A stretch of DNA of 15,548 nt, from NCBI GenBank assembly GCA_030019485.1, contig JASEEW010000019.1, positions 1-15,548 on the forward strand. Direction: 5' to 3'. This stretch comes from Thermoplasmatales archaeon. Lineage in GTDB: Archaea; Thermoplasmatota; JASEFT01; JAUWIS01. The notes under the pieces are model-generated. The model had not been told where the DNA came from. It searched no databases and was given only the letters and a program-made list of their open reading frames with translations. This document shows positions 1 to 6,605 of this stretch, one piece after another. The position numbers and the translations under genes are program-made. Every line of letters starts with the position of its first letter. Position 1 is the first letter of the stretch.

Positions 1-26
1 GGTTTTAGCTCATGGATGTTTTGCAT
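1..26 (-). CDS. Possible start of a CDS running off the left edge
   Basis: On the minus strand an ATG at 26-24 is followed by an open frame, MQNIHELK, to the window edge. A purine-rich GAGGGG at 36-31 lies 4 nt before the ATG and looks like a Shine-Dalgarno site. It would be the next gene after rnp4, about 68 nt downstream of the rnp4 stop. Only 8 codons are visible, so the product cannot be named and the call rests on the ribosome binding site and the shared strand. Confidence 0.35.
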
Positions 27-41
27 GTTTCCCCTCTGTTC

Positions 42-98
42 AGTAGTTAGGGATTAGTAGCTAGGGATTAGGGATGTGTCCCCTAGCTCCTAACTACT
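42..98. repeat. Bulged hairpin with tandem 14-bp repeats at the rnp4 3' end
   Basis: AGTAGTTAGG (42-51) pairs with CCTAACTACT (89-98), and AGCTAGGG (59-66) pairs with CCCTAGCT (81-88), leaving a 7-nt bulge on one side and a 14-nt loop. The left half is a tandem duplication: TAGTTAGGGATTAG (44-57) and TAGCTAGGGATTAG (58-71) match at 13 of 14 bases. The rnp4 stop codon (94-96) lies inside the outer arm. It could act as a 3'-end or processing hairpin, or be a small palindromic repeat inserted at the gene end. There is no clear poly-T tract on the minus strand, so simple intrinsic termination is not well supported. Confidence 0.6.
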
Positions 99-492
99 TG
101 CCCCTAACCCCTCTCGTTTTCCTCCTTTCCTTCACTTCCCTTATGAACGGTATTCTCATATATTTTTTGCAGTTTTCGCAGAATATGATTACTTTTGATT
201 TCCCTGTTCTCACCCGCGCATTCACCCCAGGCAGAAGGTAGGAGCAGCAGTGCTTGCAGAACCTTCTTTTGTATTTTGCTGGTATGGGAACGTTATATCT
301 CATTCCTATTTTACGTGCAAGCTCAACATACCTGTCTGCCCTTTCCATGTTGTGCCTCAGCACCTCTTTTTCAGCGAGGGTGAACAGCCTGTCAAAGTTT
401 TCGTTGACAATGCTGATGATTTTTCTCCTGCCGAGTTTCATCATTCCCAAAACAGTTTCAGTGTATATATTATTTACATTAATATTAATCAC
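94..492 (-). CDS. rnp4: Ribonuclease P protein component 4 (Rnp4/Rpr2 family)
   Basis: Protein subunit of archaeal RNase P, which removes the 5' leader of pre-tRNA; this subunit is the homologue of eukaryotic Rpp21. The 132-residue protein has the family layout: an N-terminal helical part (about 20-65, including LFTLAEKEV and RADRYVELARKIGMRYNV) and a C-terminal zinc ribbon with C79-x2-C82 and C105-x2-C108, followed by a basic tail. The GTG at 492 overlaps the stop of the upstream gene by 4 nt, which argues for translational coupling. The family usually begins close to the RRK segment, so the ATG codons at 444 or 441 are real alternatives and would remove the unusual MININVNNIYTETVLG extension. 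The extreme C-terminus (GVRGK) is encoded inside a repeat hairpin and may not be ancestral. Confidence 0.88.
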   Translation of the reverse strand: MININVNNIYTETVLGMMKLGRRKIISIVNENFDRLFTLAEKEVLRHNMERADRYVELARKIGMRYNVPIPAKYKRRFCKHCCSYLLPGVNARVRTGKSKVIIFCENCKKYMRIPFIREVKERRKTRGVRGK

Positions 493-893
493 AGCGTGAT
501 TTTCGTGTTCACAAGCAAAAGTTTCCTTTTTTCACCATTCCCGACCTCAACCAGCACAACGTCATCGTAAAGGTCGGTGATGTTTTTCATCCATGTTTCA
601 ATCAGCGCTGATTTTAATGTGAGGGGGGTTGCGCCCCTTTCCTCCCTGAGTTTGTTGATGTAGTAAAGGAAATCATGCGTTGAGAGGCGTGCAGTCCTTG
701 AGTAAGAACCAATGTTTTCATGCCAGACAGACTCAATCTTTTTTGCAAGTTCATCCAGAAAACCTGTTGTTTTCGGGTTTGAGCCAAAGCCTTCGTAGAC
801 ATTTACTTTTGTGCCTTTTGGGAATCTGTCCATTGAGGATGATAAACCAAAGTATGCAACAGCAGCCTTTTCCGCAACATCCTTTTTACCCAT
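489..893 (-). CDS. Unrecognised 134-residue protein, operon partner of rnp4
   Basis: I do not recognise the family. The protein has no signal peptide, membrane segment or cysteine pairs; it looks like a small soluble alpha/beta protein, with a charged N-terminus (MGKKDVAEKAAVAYFG), a glycine-rich part (VYEGFGSNPKTTGF, about 32-45), a helical middle, and a C-terminal strand pair VVLVEVGNGEKRKLLLVN. It overlaps rnp4 by 4 nt and has its own promoter-like box, so it is very likely the first gene of that operon. It does not match the YhbY or S19e proteins that often neighbour rnp4 in other archaea as I remember them. A role in RNA or translation is only suggested by context. Start ATG at 893-891 fits a short-leader or leaderless transcript. 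Confidence 0.75.
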   Translation of the reverse strand: MGKKDVAEKAAVAYFGLSSSMDRFPKGTKVNVYEGFGSNPKTTGFLDELAKKIESVWHENIGSYSRTARLSTHDFLYYINKLREERGATPLTLKSALIETWMKNITDLYDDVVLVEVGNGEKRKLLLVNTKITL

Positions 894-915
894 GTATCAG
901 GAATGGTGTTGTGAA

Positions 916-923
916 TACTTAAA
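916..923 (-). promoter_or_regulatory. TATA box of the 134-residue gene and rnp4
   Basis: Minus-strand TTTAAGTA lies about 23-30 nt before the ATG at 893. An archaeal start site 24-27 nt downstream of the box centre would fall at or just before the ATG, giving a leaderless or near-leaderless mRNA. No Shine-Dalgarno site is visible before this ATG, which agrees. Confidence 0.5.
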
Positions 924-1017
924 GGCTTTTACAAATTTTCCCCTTCGAGAATACCAAAACGTTTCAATGTTAGGATGATTATATCAAAACACTAATCCTA
1001 GGATGTAGTGAAATACT

Positions 1018-1037
1018 CCCAGCCGTAAACGGCTGGG
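1018..1037. repeat. IS200/IS605-type right-end hairpin
   Basis: Perfect 8-bp stem CCCAGCCG/CGGCTGGG with a TAAA loop. It lies 4 nt past the stop of the reconstructed TnpA reading frame. Subterminal hairpins recognised as single-stranded DNA by the HUH transposase TnpA are the hallmark of this family's ends, so I take this as the right end of the element; the exact cleavage site was not determined. Confidence 0.65.
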
Positions 1038-1041
1038 CTTC

Positions 1042-1531
1042 TTACGTTGACACATTGAACTTATCTAAAGATGCTTGCATGACTGCTTGATTCCTAACAT
1101 AGTTGATCACTGTATCAACATTTACATCACTAACTGTCCTATAGAATTTACCAGGACCCCATAAATGCCCCCGAGGATACCTAAATCGAAACTTTGGTTC
1201 TTTTCTGAATAACCCATACGCAGACCCGCCCTTTCAAGAGGTTGAATGCTCTGCTAACAGACATGGTTGGTGGTATATCACCAACTATGTGTACATGCTC
1301 AGGCATTACACTCAACTCAGCTATTTTGATACCGTGTCTTTCCGCAACCCCCTTCAAGACCGTTTCACAAGGTTTTTTATTCTCATACCTCCTAAACATT
1401 TTGTACCTGTATTTCGTGCACCACTCAAAATGATACAGGTTTTGCCCAACATAATGGTTTCCTTTCGAAAGATAGCCTCCGCTAAATGTTCCATTCATAC
1501 AACCAAACACTCCTGCCATGCAGCAACCCAA
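1042..1531 (-). pseudogene. tnpA: IS200-type transposase TnpA, frameshifted
   Basis: Y1 HUH transposase of the IS200/IS605 family, which moves single-stranded DNA using one catalytic tyrosine. The first frame (1531-1181) carries YHFEWCTKYRYKMFRR and the HUH motif in MPEHVHIVGDIPP, then AFNLLKG, and runs to a stop. The other frame continues exactly where the family should: GGSAYGLFRKEPKFRFRYPR, GHLWGPGKFYRTVSDV and INYVRNQ, which holds the catalytic Tyr, ending with a stop at 1042. The switch is a one-base gain in the run GGG at 1231-1229 (minus strand). Without it the protein is about 163 residues or fewer. The opening TTG at 1531 is doubtful; ATG codons at 1519 and 1498 are better starts. 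No tnpB accompanies it, as in true IS200. It is inactive unless the shift is a sequencing error or is bypassed. Confidence 0.85.
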
Positions 1532-1535
1532 AATG

Positions 1536-1571
1536 GTTGCCCTGTTAGTAGGGCAACACTGCCTGGCAGTG
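1536..1571. repeat. Two hairpins in the IS200 tnpA leader
   Basis: GTTGCCCT (1536-1543) pairs with AGGGCAAC (1550-1557) across a 6-nt loop, and directly next to it CACTGCC/GGCAGTG (1557-1571) is a near-perfect palindrome. They lie just before or over the presumed tnpA start. In IS200 family members, leader hairpins that hide the translation start or stop transcription from outside are known; that role here is inferred from position. Confidence 0.5.
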
Positions 1572-1603
1572 AGAACATGTTTTTAGAAAAATATTAGACA
1601 TAC

Positions 1604-1714
1604 GGCAATTCATCCCAGCCCTAAATATATATGTTGGAAAACAAAGAATGTTTTCCAACTATTTACAAAGGGAAGCTTTGCTTCCCTTATGTAAAAGGTC
1701 TGGGATTTCTTGCC
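1604..1714. other. 111-nt segment able to fold into a three-way junction
   Basis: The outer stem is GGCAA (1604-1608) + ATCCCAG (1612-1618) against CTGGGAT (1700-1706) + TTGCC (1710-1714), separated by matching TTC/TTC internal loops. Inside are two strong hairpins: GTTGGAAAAC (1633-1642)/GTTTTCCAAC (1650-1659), and TTTACA+AAGGGAAGC (1662-1676)/GCTTCCCTT+TGTAAA (1680-1695) with a TTT loop and one bulged A. About 37 base pairs are formed in 111 nt. It may be the left end and leader of the IS200 element (the span 1018-1714 is about 700 bp, close to classical IS200 length), a MITE with 15-bp imperfect terminal repeats, or a structured RNA of either strand. Confidence 0.6.
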
Positions 1715-1717
1715 TAA

Positions 1718-1903
1718 TGGAGTCTTAAGGAACTTGCAAAAACCTCACCTTATTCTCAGGAATATCTAAGTTTGAGGGCTAGGCAGGGCAGGTTTGATGC
1801 TGTAAAAGTTGGGAGAATATGGTATTCCACAAAAAGGGCATTGAAACAATACATGGAAAAGCATCGTAAAGGAATAACATTCCCAAAGCGAAACTCTCTT
1901 TAA
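1718..1903 (+). pseudogene. Headless helix-turn-helix (MerR/excisionase-like) remnant
   Basis: A 61-residue open frame begins right after an in-frame TAA and has no usable start codon before the conserved part. It reads WSLKELAKTSPYSQEYLSLR then ARQGRFDAVKVGRIWYSTKR and ALKQYMEKHRKG. The pattern of LSLRARQGxxxAVKVGRxWxST followed by an amphipathic helix is typical of small excisionase-type winged-helix DNA-binding proteins. The frame starts 4 nt after the folded segment at 1604-1714, so the beginning of the gene was probably lost to that insertion or rearrangement. A longer parent protein cannot be excluded. No N-terminal piece was found on the far side of the IS element (893-1015). Confidence 0.6.
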
Positions 1904-1926
1904 CCTAAAATACATGTATTGATAAT

Positions 1927-4407
1927 ATGGATTCTTATGACGTCAGGCTTCTGACAGCATCATACTCACGAGCGAAGGGAATGAGTTGTTTCGGAATTGG
2001 GAATTCCTCACATCTGCTCACATCTGTTCGCAGAATACGAGGAGTTGCTGAAGGCAATTCCGAAGTATACACAAAAGAGGAAGATGTTGTTGTTGAGTTG
2101 TTTGGGAAAACAAAAAACGGGAAATCCATCACTATTAGATACTATGGTTTCAAACCATATTTTTATGTTGAAGGGCAGAGCAAAGAGGTTATCAAGGCTT
2201 TAAAAGAAAACGAGAATGTTCTCAGGGTTGAGGAAACAGAGTTGTTTGTTAAAGGGGAAATGAAGTCTTGCGCAAAAGTTGTTATAAAATATCCATGGCT
2301 TGTTCCTGATTTCAGGGGTAAACTGGGAAAGGAATTTCCTGTTCTTGCAGCAGATATTCCCTTCAGTCAGCGTTTTATCTATGACAAAAATCTTGGCTCC
2401 TGTGTAAGGGTTTTTGGTGCTGAAGAAAGCAGTGAAATAAAAAAGAATTATACAACAGATATTGTGATAAGGGCTGAAAAATTTGAGGAATGTGAGCCTT
2501 TCAAGCCAGAGTTGAGAATCCTCAGCTTTGATGTTGAGAACAGCATAAAAACAGGTGAAATCTACACAATATGCTGTGCTGTAAGGGAAAACAAGGAAGT
2601 AAGAACTGAAAAAATTGTTGGTGAGGAATCAGGGATTATAAAAAAATTTGTTGAAACTGTGAACAGATACGACCCTGATATTGTCACAGGATACAACATC
2701 GAGGGATACGATTTCCCGATAATCACTGAGAGGGCAAAGCATCACAATATTGAGAACCTGATTATGGGGAGGGACAAGTCTGCTTTGATGAGTACTAAGG
2801 GCAGGTACTGGAGGATTCATGGAAGACTGAGTGTTGATGTATGGCTTGCTGCGAAAAGGGAGCTGAAGCCGAAAAGGGAAACACTTGGCCACATAGCAAA
2901 AATTGTTCTTGGTGAAAAAAAACTTGATGTAGACCCCTCAAAAATTGATGAGGAATGGGAAAAAAATCCTGAAAAGGTAATAGACTACTGTTTGAAGGAT
3001 GCGGAGCTTGCACTGCGCATCCTTGAGAAAATTGCCGTGATAGAGAAAGCAATGGACCTGGCAACAGTATCAAAGCTTCCTTTTGATGATGTTTTGAACG
3101 GCAGAACATCAACTTTGATAGATTCTATATTAATCAGGGAGGCTGACAGGAACATGATAGGCGTCCCATGCACAAGGCATGCATATGAGGGTGAGAGAAT
3201 TGTTGGTGGATATGTGCATTCCATTCAGCCAGGGCTGTATCGCTGGGTGGTTGTTATGGATTTCAAGAGCATGTATCCAAGCATTATCATTGCAAACAAC
3301 ATCTGCTTCACAACCCTGAATCCTGACGGGGAAATTGTAAGTCCAACAGGTGTGAGGTTTCTGAGCAAGGAGAAAAGAAAAGGACTGCTTCCCTGTATTC
3401 TTGAGAAGCTCATGAATGAAAGGGATGCTGTGAAGAAAAAGATGAATGAGACAGCCGACCCAGAGAAAATTCATTATTACAACGGTCTGCAGAACGCAAT
3501 AAAAACGCTCATGAATGCATTCTACGGTGTTTTCGCATCATCCTTTTACAGGTTCACAAACCCTAAAATCGGCGGAAGCATTACTGCGTTTGCAAGAGAA
3601 AACATCAAAAATGTAATAAATATGCTGAATGAAGACAACATAAACGTGATTTACTCTGACACTGACAGCATATTCTTTCAGTCACCATACAAAAGCCTGA
3701 GAGAAACCGTGCTGTTTGGGGAAAAAATATCTGAGCGTTTCTCAAAAGGGGGTACAATCCTTGAGTTTGAAAAGGTTTTGAAAGCATTTTTTTCACACGG
3801 GAAAAAGAAAAGATATATTGGCAAGGTGGTGTGGCCAAAGGAGGACATGCTTGTCAGGGGATACGAGACAAGAAGAACGGATGCGTTTGATTTACAAACA
3901 GAAGTGTTAACAAATGTTTTTGATCTGGTGCTGAACGATAGGGCTGAAGAGGCTATTAAGTTCTCACGCCAGGTGATAAGCGACACGCAGAATGGGAAAA
4001 TACCTGTTGAGAAACTCACCATATCCAGAACAGTAAGGGATGAATCAGATTACAAGATGCCGGACACCCAGGCAGGTGTTCAGGCATCAAAAAAACTGAT
4101 GAAAATGGGATATGAGTTTGTTCCAGGGATGAAGGTTTCATGGATTGTGACAAACAGCAGGGTTACACCCCAGGCAGTGGAGCCCTACATTGATGAAAGG
4201 GAGTTCAATCATGCCCCAGACTGGAACTATTACGCAGAAAGAATTGCTCTGTCTGTTTCAAGGGTCACAGAGGTTTTTGGTGTGGATGAAAAAACCCTGC
4301 TCACAGGAACAGCGCAGAAAACCCTGTTTGGTTCTTTTGAACCCAAGCAAGGTAAAAAGAAGAAAAAACATGGGAAAAAGGAACTAAAAATAACGGATTT
4401 TATGTAA
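1927..4407 (+). CDS. polB: Family B DNA polymerase
   Basis: Replicative or repair DNA polymerase with 3'-5' proofreading. The exonuclease site is complete: D202-x-E204 (FDVEN), N257...D262 (YNIEGYDFP) and Y354-x3-D358 (YCLKDAE). The polymerase site is also complete: motif A DFKSMYPSII (D445), motif B around K526-N530-Y533-G534 (KTLMNAFYG), motif C YSDTDS (D578, D580), and the KKRYIGKV motif. Near the C-terminus QKTLFGSF resembles a PCNA-binding PIP box, followed by a lysine-rich tail. The 826 residues are in the upper range for archaeal PolB. The N-terminus is odd: between ASYSR (about 15) and EEDVVVELFGKT (about 51) there are about 35 residues where the family has a short turn, and this stretch uses CGA and CGC arginine codons otherwise rare in the gene. 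Start ATG at 1927; a TTTAA box about 26 nt upstream allows a leaderless transcript. Confidence 0.97.
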   Translation: MDSYDVRLLTASYSRAKGMSCFGIGNSSHLLTSVRRIRGVAEGNSEVYTKEEDVVVELFGKTKNGKSITIRYYGFKPYFYVEGQSKEVIKALKENENVLRVEETELFVKGEMKSCAKVVIKYPWLVPDFRGKLGKEFPVLAADIPFSQRFIYDKNLGSCVRVFGAEESSEIKKNYTTDIVIRAEKFEECEPFKPELRILSFDVENSIKTGEIYTICCAVRENKEVRTEKIVGEESGIIKKFVETVNRYDPDIVTGYNIEGYDFPIITERAKHHNIENLIMGRDKSALMSTKGRYWRIHGRLSVDVWLAAKRELKPKRETLGHIAKIVLGEKKLDVDPSKIDEEWEKNPEKVIDYCLKDAELALRILEKIAVIEKAMDLATVSKLPFDDVLNGRTSTLIDSILIREADRNMIGVPCTRHAYEGERIVGGYVHSIQPGLYRWVVVMDFKSMYPSIIIANNICFTTLNPDGEIVSPTGVRFLSKEKRKGLLPCILEKLMNERDAVKKKMNETADPEKIHYYNGLQNAIKTLMNAFYGVFASSFYRFTNPKIGGSITAFARENIKNVINMLNEDNINVIYSDTDSIFFQSPYKSLRETVLFGEKISERFSKGGTILEFEKVLKAFFSHGKKKRYIGKVVWPKEDMLVRGYETRRTDAFDLQTEVLTNVFDLVLNDRAEEAIKFSRQVISDTQNGKIPVEKLTISRTVRDESDYKMPDTQAGVQASKKLMKMGYEFVPGMKVSWIVTNSRVTPQAVEPYIDEREFNHAPDWNYYAERIALSVSRVTEVFGVDEKTLLTGTAQKTLFGSFEPKQGKKKKKHGKKELKITDFM
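2007..2026. repeat. 10-bp tandem duplication inside the polB insert
   Basis: CTCACATCTG occurs twice head to tail (2007-2016 and 2017-2026). Ten is not a multiple of three, so gain or loss of one copy changes the reading frame. It lies in the middle of the atypical N-terminal stretch of polB. Confidence 0.85.
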
Positions 4408-4536
4408 CACCTGAGGGTTGCTATGGAGAACTTATTTTTTGAAAATATAATCTTTCACCGATTCTGTTGGGATACTCAAAAACTGCACCATAAGGGTTAA
4501 ATAAAAGCTAAGTTCATAGGAATATTGCCTTCTCAA

Positions 4537-4555
4537 AGGCTTTTTAACAAAGCCT
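4537..4555 (+). promoter_or_regulatory. Small hairpin and TATA-like box before the 4579 gene
   Basis: AGGCTTT (4537-4543) pairs with AAAGCCT (4549-4555) across a 5-nt loop. The overlapping CTTTTTAAC resembles an archaeal TATA box, about 34 nt before the ATG at 4579. Either reading, promoter or hairpin in the polB 3' region, is possible. The rest of 4408-4578 holds nothing else I can name. Confidence 0.35.
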
Positions 4556-4578
4556 GATAGGGGACAGGGGTGAGGAAT

Positions 4579-5349
4579 ATGGAAAATAGTATGTGGAAGA
4601 AAATATTATTAATCGGACTGGTTTTGGTAATGTGCATTCCTGCTTTTTCAGGGATGAATGTAAGTGCAGAGAAAGCAAACAAGGAAGCAACTGCTGTGAT
4701 GGAGTTGCCTGATCTGGAAAACTGGCATTACAGAATACCAATAATCGTTGATACAGGGGATTATAATAGGACGGATTGTGTTCTCAGCCAAACCATAAAC
4801 ATAACTTGGGAGATTGGTGGTTTTGGAACATTTGACAACACCTCAATAAGGGTTATAGAAACATCAGAGGATGGTACACCACAGTATGAGGCTGTTTCAC
4901 AATCCGTGTGGATAAACAAGGATGTTTTAGATGCGACATGGATTATGAATGGTACAACACCTGCAAACACACAGAGATACTACAGTATCTATTTTGATAT
5001 TCTGGAAAATGGCCCTAAGAGTGCCATAACCTACACTGAGTATGTGACAACAAAAGAAAATAGCCAGCATATATGGGTTTACGGTACTGATTATGAGATA
5101 AACTATGATATGGTAAAAGAACAAGCTGATGACATTGTGTTCTTTGGAATAGATGGGGAAGGAGTTGGTAATGGGCAATTCAAATTCACAGATGCAACAT
5201 TGGGCAGAGGAGGTATAGCATGGAATGCTCCAGTGTACTATTTTCCTCCACAATGTGTAGAAGACACACTTGATGAGATTGAAGACTGGACTGGTAGTCC
5301 TTACAAATCTTCGGATGACTATTCAGGCGACTTATGGATTTGGACTTAA
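4579..5349 (+). CDS. Secreted protein of unknown function
   Basis: A Sec-type signal peptide is clear (MWKKILLIGLVLVMCIPAFS, cleavage probably near NVSA-EKA). The mature part has a beta-rich N-terminal domain starting WHYRIPIIVDTGDYNRTD, which resembles the N-terminal domain of large archaeal exported proteins of the DUF2341-like kind, although I cannot confirm the family. Several NxS/T sequons support an exported glycoprotein. Chosen start is ATG 4579 with GGGGTGAGG just upstream; the in-frame GTG at 4570 is inside that ribosome binding site and so less likely. At about 257 residues it ends abruptly in GDLWIWT with no C-terminal anchor, unlike the two genes that follow, so it may be truncated. 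The next gene begins 18 nt downstream, probably in the same transcript. Confidence 0.8.
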   Translation: MENSMWKKILLIGLVLVMCIPAFSGMNVSAEKANKEATAVMELPDLENWHYRIPIIVDTGDYNRTDCVLSQTINITWEIGGFGTFDNTSIRVIETSEDGTPQYEAVSQSVWINKDVLDATWIMNGTTPANTQRYYSIYFDILENGPKSAITYTEYVTTKENSQHIWVYGTDYEINYDMVKEQADDIVFFGIDGEGVGNGQFKFTDATLGRGGIAWNAPVYYFPPQCVEDTLDEIEDWTGSPYKSSDDYSGDLWIWT

Positions 5350-5367
5350 GCTCTGAGGAATAGATTA

Positions 5368-6585
5368 ATGAAAAAGGAAGCATTAATTATATTGGGAATA
5401 CTTACACTTACAGCAATAGCATCATCAGGATGTTTAGAGACAAACGAAGGGTACATTGACTCAGTAATAGGGATGGATCATGACGGAAACATACACGTGG
5501 TTTGGCTATATCTCCCGTTGCTTGGAGACTGGGGGAACGATGCTGGTGGGAGGTATTATAAAAAAATATCATCAGAAGGAGAAACATTGATAGATGACAT
5601 AAAACTTCCTTCGCGCGTGACGGAGGGGGGTTTGTGCATTGTCACAGACGCAAACAGCTCTGCCCACATATTTTACGGTTTATATTATGTGAAGATAAAT
5701 TCTGTTGGCATGGTTGAGAAAAAGAGAGGGATGGAACAACCTTACTCTGTAGCAGTAGACCAGGAGGACAATATCCATTTTACATTAGATTGGGACGGCA
5801 GAAGGTACATAAAATTGGATAATGAGGGGGAAACAATACTTGGCCCCGCCAGTCTTGATGAGATAATCTGTATGCAAGGTGTTAGGGTAGTTAATGTCTC
5901 TGGGAAATATTTTTTCCTGGGTGATTGGGGATGTGTGGACTCAAACAACAACGTCCACGAAGTATGGGACATAAACACATCAAACATTCAGGAAAGTTTC
6001 AGCTACAGAAAAATGTCCAGTAATGGAACAGTTTTGATTAATACTACATATCGCGGTGGCAGTGAACTACATGAATACTACTATAATAGAGGCATTAAAA
6101 TAAAAACTGACTCAGAAAACAATTTGCATGTTGCATGGGAAGATCAGGGAAAAGGTTATTATGCAAAGTTTGATAACAATGGCACTTTTCTATTTACCAA
6201 GAATTTTTCCTATACGCCATCTTTGTTTTTGGATTCTGAAGACAATGTCTATGTTTTAGGAATAAAACCAAAAGATGATGATAAATTAGTGTTGCATTAT
6301 ACAAAGATGGATGTTGATGGAAATGTTTTGGTAAAAAAAGAAATTGTTGTGAAAACATATCTCACTACACGTTTTGTGTTAACTGTTTTGTCTGTGATAG
6401 CCATAATTGTTGTTGGTATAGCAGTTGTGGTGTATCTTATAAAACGACGTCATCGCATTAACAAAAGAAACAACACAACAAACACTCTCAGTATTTTTAT
6501 CATCCTTGTTCTGGGAAGTATGGGCAAAAGGTATTTAAATCTGAAAACGAATATCAAAAGTGAGGTGATAACATCCATAAAATAA
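5368..6585 (+). CDS. Lipoprotein-like repeat protein with C-terminal membrane anchor
   Basis: The N-terminus MKKEALIILGILTLTAIASS followed by GC is a signal peptide with a lipobox-like ASSGC (Cys22), suggesting a lipid anchor on the outer face. The body holds six or seven repeats of a pattern D-x2-(G/N)-N-(I/V)-H/Y-hydrophobic, then about ten residues, then Y-x-K-hydrophobic-x3-G: DHDGNIHVVW (37-46), DANSSAHIFY, DQEDNIHFTL (131-140), DSNNNVHEVW, DSENNLHVAW (248-257), DSEDNVYVLG. This spacing suggests a beta-propeller of the BNR/sialidase-like type. A transmembrane helix at about 336-358 is followed by KRRHR, so the protein appears anchored at both ends. GAGG lies before the ATG. The last 45 residues include a second hydrophobic stretch and overlap the promoter of the next gene. 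The ligand is unknown. Confidence 0.85.
   Translation: MKKEALIILGILTLTAIASSGCLETNEGYIDSVIGMDHDGNIHVVWLYLPLLGDWGNDAGGRYYKKISSEGETLIDDIKLPSRVTEGGLCIVTDANSSAHIFYGLYYVKINSVGMVEKKRGMEQPYSVAVDQEDNIHFTLDWDGRRYIKLDNEGETILGPASLDEIICMQGVRVVNVSGKYFFLGDWGCVDSNNNVHEVWDINTSNIQESFSYRKMSSNGTVLINTTYRGGSELHEYYYNRGIKIKTDSENNLHVAWEDQGKGYYAKFDNNGTFLFTKNFSYTPSLFLDSEDNVYVLGIKPKDDDKLVLHYTKMDVDGNVLVKKEIVVKTYLTTRFVLTVLSVIAIIVVGIAVVVYLIKRRHRINKRNNTTNTLSIFIILVLGSMGKRYLNLKTNIKSEVITSIK
6532..6570 (+). promoter_or_regulatory. TATA box and ribosome binding site of the surface glycoprotein gene
   Basis: TATTTAAAT (6532-6540) lies inside the end of the upstream gene, and GAGGTGATA (6562-6570 region) is a strong match to the archaeal anti-Shine-Dalgarno sequence. 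A transcription start about 25 nt after the box would fall just before GAGGTGAT. Together they point to translation starting near 6573, where the codon is ATC rather than ATG. Confidence 0.6.
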
Positions 6586-6605
6586 TCTACATACTGGTTG
6601 TCTCG

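Noticed and set aside
44..71. TAGGGATTAG repeats as telomere-like or origin iterons
   Set aside because: There are only two tandem copies, and they are better explained as half of an inverted repeat next to rnp4.
195..570. Plus-strand open frames opposite rnp4
   Set aside because: They are antisense to a gene with a clear zinc ribbon and have no ribosome binding site or recognisable motif.
1181..1531. An intact 116-residue transposase
   Set aside because: This frame lacks the catalytic tyrosine segment, which is found in the other frame just downstream; the gene is frameshifted.
1018..1714. A TnpB-guide RNA (omega RNA) locus
   Set aside because: There is no tnpB frame or remnant with RuvC motifs in the window; only tnpA is present, so the folded segment cannot be tied to a TnpB system.
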